Below, in pieces: positions 51,347-61,227 of a stretch of 64,000 bases of DNA (positions within the stretch are counted from its first letter, which is position 1; each line of letters starts with the position of its first letter). This DNA is from HIMB11 sp965657135 (GTDB lineage: Bacteria; Pseudomonadota; Alphaproteobacteria; Rhodobacterales; Rhodobacteraceae), in contig CBFHNF010000008.1 of assembly GCA_965657135.1 (NCBI GenBank), positions 1 through 64,000 of the forward strand. The letters are read 5' to 3'. The notes beneath the pieces were generated by a model. It did no database searches, was not told the DNA's origin, and was given only the letters and a program-made list of their open reading frames with translations. The translations under genes and the position numbers were made by a program.

Positions 51347-51500
51347 TTTAAACTAGACGCGCGCTTGTCAAAGGCGTTGTGCAACGTTTTCAGCATCAAT
51401 TCTGATGTGGATCGACCAAGTTAATAAACGGGTGTATCTAGCTCCAATACCGAAGCCGAAATTGGTGATGTGATAAGGACGGCCAAACGTAAACTGCGGT

Positions 51501-52169
51501 TCATTTACCCCTAGGCATCGGAATGGCGAGCGCTTTGCTACCTGTTAGAACGGCAATCGCATCAGGGCGCATAAGATTGCTGAGCGGTTCACTATGTGCA
51601 TGCAAACCGCCTGTATAGGTGCCATAGGCGGGCATGATCACCCGGTCGATATCAATCAGGAAAGCAGGTTTTACATAATTGCTTCCCCGTAGGTTAAGTC
51701 GTGCCTTTGGGTGAAAATGGCCAGAAATTTCACCGCTTTTGCCGTGGTTCGCTTCGTGACGAAAAACCACGGGTGGGACAGGCAGTTCAACCAAATTGCT
51801 ACCTGCGATTTCTACGGGGCCGGGATCATGGTTGCCTGCGATCCATATCCAACGACGACCAGCCTGAAGTCGGGTTAACCATAATTTTTCTGTTTCTGGT
51901 AAACCACGTTCCGCCTCAAGATCGTCAAAGCTGTCGCCTAGGCAGACAACCGTCTTGGCGCCAGTTGCACGCAAATCGGATTCAAGCCGCAAAATGGTAT
52001 CGGTTGTTTCATAGGGCGGCAAAATCGCACCACCGCGACGCGCCATCCTTTCTGATTTTCCGAGATGCAGATCAGACACGCATAATAATTTTCGTTCTGG
52101 CCACCACAGAGCGCCTGACGGCATAGCCTTCATTGTTGCACCAGAAAGAGAAAATTCATAACCGCTCAT
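51501..52169 (-). CDS. pdeM: Ligase-associated DNA damage response endonuclease PdeM
   Basis: 222 residues from ATG 52169 (MSGYEF), the usual family start; ATG 52196 is an alternative. Metallophosphoesterase motifs SDLHLGKSE, GDSFDD, GNHD and SGHFHPK are intact. PdeM-type proteins accompany a DEXH helicase, an ATP-dependent DNA ligase and an exonuclease in a DNA-repair set; here only the helicase is beside it. Confidence 0.88.
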   Translation of the reverse strand: MSGYEFSLSGATMKAMPSGALWWPERKLLCVSDLHLGKSERMARRGGAILPPYETTDTILRLESDLRATGAKTVVCLGDSFDDLEAERGLPETEKLWLTRLQAGRRWIWIAGNHDPGPVEIAGSNLVELPVPPVVFRHEANHGKSGEISGHFHPKARLNLRGSNYVKPAFLIDIDRVIMPAYGTYTGGLHAHSEPLSNLMRPDAIAVLTGSKALAIPMPRGK

Positions 52170-52200
52170 GCCGCCACTTGCACAGAAAGTTTGCAATGCA

Positions 52201-54612
52201 TCAAGCGTCGATTTTAAGTCCAGCTTCTGCCATCAATTGTGCTGCCTCATTTGCAACAAGGCGATCAATTGCTTCACCCTTGACGGGAATGCGTCCCGCC
52301 TCAAGGAAAAGGGGCGCTGAAAAAGGGGAAAGATGTGGCAATGCCTTGTGGACAATATTCCCTTGGACGCGATCCAACATATTTCTTATACGCCCAAAAT
52401 CGACCAATCCGCGCATTGCTTCGGTTTGGGCAATCCGCATCAATAGGTGGTCTGGGTCATATTTCAGCAAGGTGTCGTATAAAATATCAGAGGAAAATGT
52501 CGCCTGACGGCCTGATTTGCGCTGCCCTGGCAAATTGCGCTCGATCAACCCAGCGATGGTGGCCACGGCACGAAAACTGCGTTTCATCACGGCATTTCCA
52601 GCGAGCCAATTTTCAAATCCATCTTCCAATTTTTGTGGATCCAGAAGGGATGCTGGATCCGTGACAGGGTCTAATCCCCAAATGAGTGTGGCATAATCCG
52701 TTGACACAAACCCAAGTGGGGCGAGCCCTTTCTCCTCCATCCGTTTGGTCAATAATAATCCCAGAGTTTGTTGGGCATTGCGCCCTGCGAATCCAAAGAC
52801 GCACAAATGGTGCCGTTCATGGCGAGGAAACGTTTCAATCAAAAGTGAATCAGGTCTGGGCAGAACTGAGAGTGTTTGTTGTAACTCCAACCACTCTGTT
52901 GTGTAATCCGGTAATCCCTCAAAGTCCCTTCGTTCAAATTTATGCAATATCCTTTCGCTTAGTTGTGTGGATGTTGCGAACTTTGTTCCGCCAAAGACTG
53001 CTATCTTGGGTTCTTTGTTCGCGCGTCTTGAAACCTCGACGACCAATTCTCGTAGCCCCTCAAACCGAACAACCTGCCCGCCGATTAGAAACGTGTCCCC
53101 AGTGGTGAGTGTGGCGGCAAATGCTTCTTCAACTTCACCCAATGGCGCACCGCCCCGTTGGCGTTGCATCCGCACTTTTAGGGTATCGGTGTCTTGAATT
53201 GTGCCAGCATTCATTCGGATACGCGCCGCTGACCGCGGATCCCTTAGAATGTAGTTGCCATCAGTTTGTTGTTTTAATCGATGCCAATGTTCGTATCGGC
53301 GCAACGCATAACCACCTGTTGCGCAAAAATCCAAACAATCGTCAAATTCAGCGCGCGTTAGTGCGCGATACGCGCCTGCGCGACGTACCTCGTGAAATAT
53401 AGATTTTGGATCGATGGGACCCGCGCAAGCCAGCAACAGAATATGTTGACATAATACATCTAGTGGACCATCGGGCAGAGCTTCTCCATCCAGTTCTCCT
53501 GCCAAAACGGCGTCTAGTGCGGCCTGACATTCGATGATTTCGAAACGGTTTGCAGGTACGATCATGGCCTTTGAGGGTGCATTGTATTGGTGGTTTGCAC
53601 GCCCAATCCGCTGAACCAAACGTTTTACATTTTTTGGGGCACCGATTTGAATGACCAAATCGACATCTCCCCAATCAATTCCCAAATCCAGTGAACCTGT
53701 ACACACGACGGCACGCAATGCGCCTTGGGTCATGGCTGTTTCAACCTTATGACGTTGTTCTCGATCCAAGGACCCATGATGAATTGCAATGGGCAATCCT
53801 GTTTCATTTTCCAACCAAAGTGCGTGAAAAAATATTTCTGCCTGTGCGCGTGTATTGTGAAAAATCAGCGTGGTTTTATGGGCTTTGATTTGATCCAGAA
53901 CCATCTGTACGGAATATGCGGCACCCGCACCAGCCCAAGGCGGGGGCGTTTCGCCGATCAGCATCTGAATATCTGGGGCTGGTCCAGGGTCTGCGTATAA
54001 AATGGGGCAGGGATCTGGGTGCGCGGCCATCGTTTTGGCAATTGCGTCTGGATCATCGACCGTGGCAGACAAACCTATGCGGCGCAAATTTGGACACAGC
54101 GACTGCAAACGTGAGAGCGCGAGCATTAACTGATCACCTCGTTTGCTTTCTGCTAGGGCATGTATTTCATCAATGACGATGCGCTGCAAACCTTGAAAAA
54201 TCTGTGGGGCATCTGGATAAGACATCAGCAAAGCAAGGCTTTCTGGTGTGGTTAGCAATATATGCGGTGGGGCTGCGCGTTGGCGTTTTTTTTGTGTATT
54301 TGATGTGTCGCCAGTTCGATCTTCAACCCGAATGGGTAAATCCATTTCGTCAATTGGCGTTTGCAAGTTTCGTTTGATATCTGATGCCAATGCCTTCAGT
54401 GGTGAAACATAAAGGGTGTGCAATCCTTCATGTTGACCGTTCTCTAATTCCAGCAGTGTCGGCAAAAACCCACTTAGCGTTTTCCCCGCACCCGTTGGAG
54501 CGATCAACAATTGCGCAGGGCGCAAGGCATGGGTCAACAGTTCACGCTGGTGTGGGTGTAGTGTCCAATTTCGTGATGCCAGCCAGTGCGCAAATTTAGG
54601 GGACAGGTTCAT
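52201..54612 (-). CDS. Ligase-associated DEXH-box helicase (Lhr-like)
   Basis: 803 residues from the ATG at 54612 (MNLSPKF); 54645 is an upstream alternative. Helicase motifs: Walker A 'APTGAGKTLSGF', DEIH in VIDEIHALAE, motif III LSATVDD, motif VI QRIGRANH. The C-terminal DEAD-associated part is complete, as in the TIGR04121 group. It likely unwinds damaged DNA in the PdeM/ligase repair set. It lies just upstream of pdeM on the same strand. Confidence 0.9.
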   Translation of the reverse strand: MNLSPKFAHWLASRNWTLHPHQRELLTHALRPAQLLIAPTGAGKTLSGFLPTLLELENGQHEGLHTLYVSPLKALASDIKRNLQTPIDEMDLPIRVEDRTGDTSNTQKKRQRAAPPHILLTTPESLALLMSYPDAPQIFQGLQRIVIDEIHALAESKRGDQLMLALSRLQSLCPNLRRIGLSATVDDPDAIAKTMAAHPDPCPILYADPGPAPDIQMLIGETPPPWAGAGAAYSVQMVLDQIKAHKTTLIFHNTRAQAEIFFHALWLENETGLPIAIHHGSLDREQRHKVETAMTQGALRAVVCTGSLDLGIDWGDVDLVIQIGAPKNVKRLVQRIGRANHQYNAPSKAMIVPANRFEIIECQAALDAVLAGELDGEALPDGPLDVLCQHILLLACAGPIDPKSIFHEVRRAGAYRALTRAEFDDCLDFCATGGYALRRYEHWHRLKQQTDGNYILRDPRSAARIRMNAGTIQDTDTLKVRMQRQRGGAPLGEVEEAFAATLTTGDTFLIGGQVVRFEGLRELVVEVSRRANKEPKIAVFGGTKFATSTQLSERILHKFERRDFEGLPDYTTEWLELQQTLSVLPRPDSLLIETFPRHERHHLCVFGFAGRNAQQTLGLLLTKRMEEKGLAPLGFVSTDYATLIWGLDPVTDPASLLDPQKLEDGFENWLAGNAVMKRSFRAVATIAGLIERNLPGQRKSGRQATFSSDILYDTLLKYDPDHLLMRIAQTEAMRGLVDFGRIRNMLDRVQGNIVHKALPHLSPFSAPLFLEAGRIPVKGEAIDRLVANEAAQLMAEAGLKIDA

Positions 54613-54695
54613 TACTACCAAGTAGGTTGGATAAAACTTTATCAAGATATAGTAGATCGATCAATATAAACTATACATGATGCAAAAGTGATCTT

Positions 54696-55823
54696 TCAGT
54701 TATTTTCAGCCAATGTAATGTGAACTGCATATATTTCACTTTTGTCGCTCTCATTTTGTTGATCAAAAAACCGAATGCCCCTGTTGCCATCTTCTTGATC
54801 GTTATTTTGCAGGTTGATTTCGCTAGGGGCTACGATCAGAAGTAAAGAGGAACTATCGTTCAGGATTATGGTTTTTCTCGAACGGAATTCTTGAGTTTTA
54901 AAAGCTTTCGTAAGATCAGAAAACACGGCTTCATCTTTAACAATATAATTTTGGTTAACATCAATGTTCATTTTTATCGAGCCATTATGCTTATTTATTG
55001 TCTGCACTTTAAAAGAGATATCAGCACCATTTTTGAAATTATTGATGGCTATAGTTTTACCATTGCGTTGAGGGTAACTAACTTCATTGCCGATAAAAAT
55101 TTTTATAGGTCTTGAGGGTAGTAAATTATAGCTTACTATTTCGGGACTGGCTGATCTAAACATAGATAGAATACCAATGAAATTTGGCTCATTAGATGAC
55201 ATAATAACTAAATTATCATGTTGCGACCCATTGAATAAACTTCTTGGAAATTCTTGATTTGACTCAATCTTATATGTTTGTGTAATAAGCACACGTCGGC
55301 TAACGTTTTCCACATCGATCAGATTCGATACAGAACCTAGCGCATATCTACTTGCTAACAAGAATGCTTTTTCACTCGCTTCGATACTGCTTACTCGTCC
55401 AGATAATACAATGCCATCATTTGCGCTGCGCACTTCTATATGTTCTCTTGGCAAAATTTGTTTTATGCGTTTCCTAAGTTCTTGAAGGTCAGTCGTGACT
55501 TTGATTTGGACGTTTGAAATCAAATTACCTTTTTTGTCGATTAGTGTTAATGTGGTTGTACCAACAAGCTTGCCTAATATGTAAACTGTTCGGTCTGACA
55601 ATGTCGAAAAGTCGGCGATTGCTGGGTTCGCTATTGAAAGTTCTGAGAATGGAACCGCACTTTCAACCACTATGGCTCTATCTATTGGTACGCCAATCGT
55701 TTGCTCGTTTGGCTGTTGAATCACATTCACAATTTCCGCCCAACTCGAATTGCTTTGCAAAGTAAAAAACGTTGCAAAGGTTAGAATTATTGATGCAAAG
55801 TTTTTTAAATGCCATGATATCAT
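54696..55823 (-). CDS. Orphan secretin-like protein (CpaC/RcpA type, divergent)
   Basis: 375 residues. A signal peptide (about 1-29) leads to a pilus-secretin N-terminal domain ('IGVPIDRAIVVESAVPFSEL' to TTLTLIDKKGN, about 43-100), a BON-like domain (LRKRIKQILPREHIEV through LSGRVSSIEASEKAFLLA, about 114-160) and a diverged secretin core that keeps RPIKIFIGNEVSYPQ and EFRSRKTIILNDSSSLLLIV. The conserved glycine-rich end (the GLL segment) is missing, and the protein is shorter than the about 450-500 residues of CpaC. Base use is strikingly AT-rich compared with its neighbours. No other tad/cpa pilus genes are nearby. It may be a relic or a specialised channel part. Confidence 0.7.
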   Translation of the reverse strand: MISWHLKNFASIILTFATFFTLQSNSSWAEIVNVIQQPNEQTIGVPIDRAIVVESAVPFSELSIANPAIADFSTLSDRTVYILGKLVGTTTLTLIDKKGNLISNVQIKVTTDLQELRKRIKQILPREHIEVRSANDGIVLSGRVSSIEASEKAFLLASRYALGSVSNLIDVENVSRRVLITQTYKIESNQEFPRSLFNGSQHDNLVIMSSNEPNFIGILSMFRSASPEIVSYNLLPSRPIKIFIGNEVSYPQRNGKTIAINNFKNGADISFKVQTINKHNGSIKMNIDVNQNYIVKDEAVFSDLTKAFKTQEFRSRKTIILNDSSSLLLIVAPSEINLQNNDQEDGNRGIRFFDQQNESDKSEIYAVHITLAENN

Positions 55824-55952
55824 TGGGTTAGGCTCGATTTTTTATTATAATTTCAGTTTCGAACATTAACTATTTTGTTACAAAATGCAAAGGTAAACTA
55901 CTTGAAGCAAAATACTTAGAGTAACTCAAAATAGCTTGGCCACAATGTTGGT

Positions 55953-55987
55953 GCGGCCTGTCTCAGCGGTAATAGTTGACAGGCCGC
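55953..55987 (-). terminator. Hairpin downstream of scoB
   Basis: GCGGCCTGTC pairs perfectly with GACAGGCCGC over a 15-base loop. On the minus strand it lies 12 bases after the scoB stop and before the secretin gene. No T-run on that strand, so termination is uncertain. Confidence 0.5.
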
Positions 55988-55998
55988 TTACTTAAGTT

Positions 55999-56628
55999 TT
56001 AATCGACGATTGTTGCCTCTGTCGCGGCGCGGAGTTCAGCTTCGCTAACGCCCTCTGCGCATTCAACGATGCGTAATCCACCGTCGACCACGTCCAAAAC
56101 ACCAAGGTTTGTGATAATGCGATCCACAACGGCCGTTCCCGTTAGGGGTAAGGTGCATGCAGGAAGCACTTTGCTTTCACCATGTTTGTTCGTGTGATCC
56201 ATCACAACGATCACTCGACCCACACCTGCAACAAGGTCCATCGCGCCGCCCATACCCTTGACCAGCTTGCCAGGGATCATCCAGTTTGCCAGGTCACCGT
56301 TTTCTGCAACTTCCATCGCGCCCAAAATCGCCATGGCGATTTTGCCGCCACGGATCATCCCAAACGATGTCGCACTGTCGAAATACGCCGTTTGGGGCAG
56401 TTCGGTAATGGTTTGCTTGCCTGCGTTGATCAGATCAGGGTCCTCTTCACCTTCATAGGGGAATGGGCCCATACCCAACATACCATTTTCAGACTGCAGT
56501 GTGACTGTGATCCCCTCGGGGATATAATTGGACACAAGCGTCGGAATACCGATCCCAAGGTTCACATACATGCCATCTTGAAGCTCTTGTGCCGCGCGTG
56601 CGGCCATTTGATTGCGATCCCATGCCAT
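55999..56628 (-). CDS. scoB: 3-oxoacid CoA-transferase subunit B
   Basis: 209 residues. The catalytic Glu is in LQSENGMLGMGPFP (the ENG motif), with GIPTLVSNYIPEG near the start. It pairs with subunit A, encoded three bases upstream, to move CoA from succinyl-CoA to acetoacetate or a similar 3-oxoacid. Confidence 0.93.
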   Translation of the reverse strand: MAWDRNQMAARAAQELQDGMYVNLGIGIPTLVSNYIPEGITVTLQSENGMLGMGPFPYEGEEDPDLINAGKQTITELPQTAYFDSATSFGMIRGGKIAMAILGAMEVAENGDLANWMIPGKLVKGMGGAMDLVAGVGRVIVVMDHTNKHGESKVLPACTLPLTGTAVVDRIITNLGVLDVVDGGLRIVECAEGVSEAELRAATEATIVD

Positions 56629-56631
56629 TGA

Positions 56632-57336
56632 TCAACTCTCCGTCCGTGGGCGCGTTGTGCGCTGTTCGATGCGTTTTTCATGTTCACCTTGGATAATGCG
56701 ATGCACATAGATCCCCGGTAGATGAATATGATCAGGGTCCAAGGAACCTGTTGGAACAATTTCTTCTACTTCCACAACACACACCTTACCGCACATCGCA
56801 GCAGGTGGGTTAAAATTGCGGGCCGTTTTACGGAAGACCAGATTTCCAGTTTCATCCGCCTTCCAGGCTTTTACAATTGCTAGGTCGGCGAAAATACCAC
56901 GTTCAAGGATATAGGTTTCGCCATCGAAATCCTTGTGCTCTTTTCCGTCGGCGACAACGGTACCGACACCCGTTTTGGTATAGAACCCGGGGATGCCCGC
57001 ACCACCTGCGCGCATACGTTCGGCCAATGTGCCCTGTGGGTTGAATTCCAATTCCAATTCCCCTGAAAGGTACTGGCGCATGAATTCGGCGTTTTCACCG
57101 ACATAGGATGAAATCATCTTTTTCACCTGACGGGTTTGCAACAAAATGCCGATCCCAAAATCATCAACACCCGCGTTGTTGGATGCAAATGTCATATCCT
57201 GGGTGCCCGCATCGCGGATTGCGGCCAACAAGAGTTCGGGAATACCACTTAGGCCAAAACCGCCTGATGCGATGAACATGCCGTCAAACAACAACCCATC
57301 TAACGCGTCGGCGGCGGATCCATAGACTTTCTTCAT
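56632..57336 (-). CDS. scoA: 3-oxoacid CoA-transferase subunit A
   Basis: 234 residues from ATG 57336 (MKKVYGSAADAL) behind GGAGCTC. The glycine-rich CoA-binding segment 'IASGGFGLSGIPE' (about 22-34) and NNAGVDDFGIG are family hallmarks. It forms the heterodimer with subunit B and may allow use of ketone bodies or PHB-derived acetoacetate. Confidence 0.93.
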   Translation of the reverse strand: MKKVYGSAADALDGLLFDGMFIASGGFGLSGIPELLLAAIRDAGTQDMTFASNNAGVDDFGIGILLQTRQVKKMISSYVGENAEFMRQYLSGELELEFNPQGTLAERMRAGGAGIPGFYTKTGVGTVVADGKEHKDFDGETYILERGIFADLAIVKAWKADETGNLVFRKTARNFNPPAAMCGKVCVVEVEEIVPTGSLDPDHIHLPGIYVHRIIQGEHEKRIEQRTTRPRTES

Positions 57337-57435
57337 GGAAGAGCTCCGTTTTAAAATCATTACGGAATTTGTGGCGCGTTGGCGCGTCGGTGTCAATCAA
57401 CTGCGTACACAACGGGTGTGTATTACAGCCAATTC

Positions 57436-59934
57436 TTATTTCTTGCGACTGCCTTTTTTGGTGCCACTTTTGGAGGTTTTGTCCGCAATCAACTGAACGG
57501 CCATGTCCATGGTCACATCCTCGGGTTGGATGTCCTTGGGCAGGGTTGCATTGATTTTGCCGAATTTGACATAGGCGCCATATCGGCCATCCATGACGTT
57601 CACTGGGCCACCATCTATTGGGTGTTCGCCCAGTTCCTTTAACGGAGTGGCGGCTGTGCGGGCGGAACCGCGGCTGGCCTTTTTCGCCAATTCCTCGACC
57701 GCGCGATTCATACCGATGGTGAATACGTCATCGACCTCTTTCAAATTGGCGTAGGTGCGGCCGTGTTTTACAAACGGACCGTAGCGGCCAATGCCAGCCT
57801 CTATCATCTCTCCGTCTTCAGGGTGCGGGCCAACTTCACGCGGCAAATTCAACAGCATCAAAGCACGCTCCAAATCCATCTCGGTGGGTGCCCATCCCTT
57901 GGGCAGGCTTGCACGTGGGGGCTTGGGTGCCTCTTTTGTCGCCTCGCCTCGTTGAACATAGGGGCCAAAGCGGCCAGATTTAAGGAAAATTTCATCACCG
58001 GCATCTTCCCCCAATAAGCGGTCAGAGCTTTCGTCAATTTCCCCAGAAATGGGCCGCGTGAATGTACACTCGGGATAGTTTCCACAGCCAACAAAACCAC
58101 CGGTGCGCGATGATTTAAGGTGGAGTGTTCCGTTTCCGCATTTTGGACACATGCGTGGGTCTGAGCCATCCTCGCGCGGTGGGTACAGTTGCGGCGCTAG
58201 CGCGTCATCCAAAACATCCAAGACTTCGGTGATGCGCAATTCAGAGGTTTCCGCAATCGCCGCGGAAAAATCGCGCCAGAACTTTGATAGCAACTCCAGA
58301 TAATCAGATCCACCTGCGCTGACCTGATCCAATTGATCCTCAAGTGAGGCAGTGAAGTCATATTCCACATAGCGTTTAAAGAAGTTCAAAAGGAATATCG
58401 TAACGATGCGTCCCTTGTCCTCGGGGAATAACCTATTGCTTTCTTTTCGGACGTACTCACGATCTTGGATTGTTGTCACAATGGATGCATAGGTCGAGGG
58501 GCGACCAATGCCCAATTCTTCCATGCGTTTTACCAATGTCGCTTCTGTATAGCGGGGAGGGGGTTGTGTGAAATGCTGTTCAGGTGTGATATCCCCCTTG
58601 GCCAAGGCTTCGCCTTGCATCACTTGGGGCAGACGTTTGTCGTCATCATCCCCCGATGGGGCATCATCGCGGCCCTCTTCGTAGACGCGCATAAATCCGT
58701 CAAATAATACGACCTGACCATTTGCACGCAGAATGACCTGACCATCTGGGCTGGTGATATCGACGGTGGTGCGTTCCAATTTTGCCGCCGCCATTTGACA
58801 CGCAATCGTGCGTTTCCAAATCAGATCATAAAGTTTGCGTTGATCCGCATCAGACAATTTCAATGCCGCCGCATCCTTGGTGATAACGGTTGGACGGATA
58901 CATTCGTGGGCTTCTTGGGCGTTTTTTGCTTTGTTCTTGTACATGCGCGGGGAAGAGGGCACGTAATCAGCACCATAACGCTCTGCAATGGCATCACGCG
59001 TTGCCATGACGGCCTCGGGTGCCATGTCAATGCCATCTGTTCGCATATATGTGATGTGCCCGGCTTCATATAGGCGTTGTGCCGCACTCATTGTTTGGCG
59101 CGCGCCCATGCCAAATTTACGACTTGCTTCTTGTTGAAGCGTGGACGTCATAAAGGGGGCAGATGGGTTGCGTTGCGCAGGTTTGGATTCAACGGACTGA
59201 ACGCTTAAGTCACGACTTGTTATCGCCTGCACGGCCATTTCTGCCTGTGTGCCATTGGCCAAATCATATTTATCCAGCTTTTTCCCAGCAAGTGATGTAA
59301 GACGCGCCTCAAAACTTTGACCGCGAGGTGTTGTTAGCTGTGCCTTCACGCTCCAGTATTCTTGTGGATTGAACGCCTCGATCTCCATTTCACGTTCAAC
59401 GATCAGGCGTAAACAAACGGATTGGACGCGGCCTGCGGAACGTGCACCTGGCAATTTACGCCATAAGACAGGTGAAAGGTTAAAGCCAACCAAATAATCC
59501 AATGCGCGTCGCGCCAGATATGCATGTACCAACGGGGCGTCCACATCGCGTGGGTTTTTCATTGCCTCGGTGACTGCAGATTTGGTGATGGCATTGAATA
59601 CGACACGCGTAACTTCGGTGTCTTTTTTAATTGCACGGCGTTTGCGCAGTGTTTCCTCTAGGTGCCAACTGATTGCTTCGCCTTCGCGATCAGGGTCCGT
59701 TGCAAGGATCAACACGTTGTCATCTTTTAGCGCGTCGGCAATTGCTTTGACGTGCTTTTTGCTGTCGTTTCCGACTTCCCAAGTCATCGCAAAATTGTCC
59801 TCGGGATTCACGGAACCGTCTTTAGGGGGCAAATCACGAACGTGACCATAAGAGGCCAAGACCGTAAATTCCGATCCCAAATATTTGTTAATTGTCTTTG
59901 CCTTAGCAGGAGATTCAACAACAACAACGGGCAT
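57436..59934 (-). CDS. topA: DNA topoisomerase I
   Basis: 832 residues. TOPRIM start PVVVVESPAKAKTINKYLG; the catalytic Tyr is in HITYMRTDGIDM (near 300). The zinc ribbon CPKCGNGTL ... CGNYPEC lies at about 603-629. C-terminal repeat domains and a Lys-rich tail (SGTKKGSRKK) complete it. TopA relaxes negative supercoils. Normal alphaproteobacterial length. Confidence 0.97.
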   Translation of the reverse strand: MPVVVVESPAKAKTINKYLGSEFTVLASYGHVRDLPPKDGSVNPEDNFAMTWEVGNDSKKHVKAIADALKDDNVLILATDPDREGEAISWHLEETLRKRRAIKKDTEVTRVVFNAITKSAVTEAMKNPRDVDAPLVHAYLARRALDYLVGFNLSPVLWRKLPGARSAGRVQSVCLRLIVEREMEIEAFNPQEYWSVKAQLTTPRGQSFEARLTSLAGKKLDKYDLANGTQAEMAVQAITSRDLSVQSVESKPAQRNPSAPFMTSTLQQEASRKFGMGARQTMSAAQRLYEAGHITYMRTDGIDMAPEAVMATRDAIAERYGADYVPSSPRMYKNKAKNAQEAHECIRPTVITKDAAALKLSDADQRKLYDLIWKRTIACQMAAAKLERTTVDITSPDGQVILRANGQVVLFDGFMRVYEEGRDDAPSGDDDDKRLPQVMQGEALAKGDITPEQHFTQPPPRYTEATLVKRMEELGIGRPSTYASIVTTIQDREYVRKESNRLFPEDKGRIVTIFLLNFFKRYVEYDFTASLEDQLDQVSAGGSDYLELLSKFWRDFSAAIAETSELRITEVLDVLDDALAPQLYPPREDGSDPRMCPKCGNGTLHLKSSRTGGFVGCGNYPECTFTRPISGEIDESSDRLLGEDAGDEIFLKSGRFGPYVQRGEATKEAPKPPRASLPKGWAPTEMDLERALMLLNLPREVGPHPEDGEMIEAGIGRYGPFVKHGRTYANLKEVDDVFTIGMNRAVEELAKKASRGSARTAATPLKELGEHPIDGGPVNVMDGRYGAYVKFGKINATLPKDIQPEDVTMDMAVQLIADKTSKSGTKKGSRKK

Positions 59935-60011
59935 ACATTATCCTTTCGACTCGCACATAGTGCCATGGCGGCGGAACATGGTCGTGTTCAAAGGAGTTTG
60001 TCAATGCACGT

Positions 60012-61172
60012 TTAATGACGTGTTTGTTCTTTGTGCTCTTTCCCGCTTAGACTGACCATTCCACCCGCCTGTCTTTCTATTTGGCCCTCGATCTCTAAAT
60101 CGACAAGGGCTGGGGCCACTTGTGAGGCCGAAGCCTTAAGATCACGGATCAATTGGTCTTCTGCCAGAGGGCAGGGTGAGAGACGCGCAAGAATGCGTTG
60201 GTGCAGTTTCGCAGTTTTACGCTGGCTGCGTTTGGGGAGTGGCGCTGGCGCATCATCAACGCGGGTCTGCATAGCTGGTAATTTTGGCAGTGCTTCAATC
60301 ACATCGTCTGCGTTGCGCACAAGAATTGCCCCATCGCGGATCAATATATTGCACCCTGACGCGCGCGCATCGAATGGATGCACTGAAACCGCATAAACAT
60401 CACGCCCCTGATCCAGTGCGGTTTTGGCTTTTATTAAACTTCCTGATTTTGCGGCGGCTTCGATCACGATTATGGCTTTTGATAGTCCAGAAATCAGGCG
60501 GTTTCGCACTGGAAAATGGCGTGCTTGGGGTTGCGTGCCCATTGGCTGTTCCGATAACATCAGCCCGCTTTCGCGAACTTGCCGCGTTAATTGGGCATTT
60601 TCTGCAGGATATACAACGTCCACTCCGCCCCCTAAAACTGCGATTGTACCCGTTCCAATCGACGCAGCATGCGCTGCGGCATCCACGCCGCGCGCCAATC
60701 CAGAACAGGTAACATATCCTTCCTCTCCTAAAGTCGAAGCCAAGAATCGTGCCATCCGTGTTCCAAGAGAGGAGGCGTTGCGCGCACCCACAATGCCCAA
60801 AACGGGTTTATGCAGCAGGCCAATATTTCCCGCCGCCCAAAACAATGGAGGCGCGTCGACTAAGTCATTTAGAGTGGTTGGATATTCTGGGGTTCCATGA
60901 AAAATCAGCTTTGCACCGCACTGGGATCCCCGTTTGAGTTCACTGATTGCGAAATCTTTTGAGCAGGGGGCATAGTTTTCCACACCGGCCGCACGGGCCA
61001 CTTCTGGTAAGTGGTCCAGTGCGTTTTGCGCTGTGCCGTGTTCCTCTAGCAATCTATAGAAGGTGGCTATGCCAACACGACGAGAGCGCAAGAGACGAAG
61101 CCACGCTAATCTGTCCTCTTCCTCGAGTGGTGGGATTAGGGGGTGAGCGGAAGAATTAGTATGAACAGCCAT
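60012..61172 (-). CDS. dprA: DNA processing protein DprA
   Basis: 386 residues from ATG 61172; an upstream frame start at 61253 overlaps the tldD end and is not used. Rossmann core VLGIVGARNASSLGTRMA and CSGLARGVDAAAHAASIGTGT, FPVRNRLISGLS and the C-terminal winged helix (LAEDQLIRDLKASASQVAPALVDLE split by loops) are present. DprA protects incoming single-stranded DNA and loads RecA in natural transformation. Confidence 0.93.
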   Translation of the reverse strand: MAVHTNSSAHPLIPPLEEEDRLAWLRLLRSRRVGIATFYRLLEEHGTAQNALDHLPEVARAAGVENYAPCSKDFAISELKRGSQCGAKLIFHGTPEYPTTLNDLVDAPPLFWAAGNIGLLHKPVLGIVGARNASSLGTRMARFLASTLGEEGYVTCSGLARGVDAAAHAASIGTGTIAVLGGGVDVVYPAENAQLTRQVRESGLMLSEQPMGTQPQARHFPVRNRLISGLSKAIIVIEAAAKSGSLIKAKTALDQGRDVYAVSVHPFDARASGCNILIRDGAILVRNADDVIEALPKLPAMQTRVDDAPAPLPKRSQRKTAKLHQRILARLSPCPLAEDQLIRDLKASASQVAPALVDLEIEGQIERQAGGMVSLSGKEHKEQTRH

Positions 61173-61227
61173 CGTCGCTCCGTCGTCTTGCGGAATCAGC
61201 AATAGCCTAGAATTGGTTAACGCGGGA

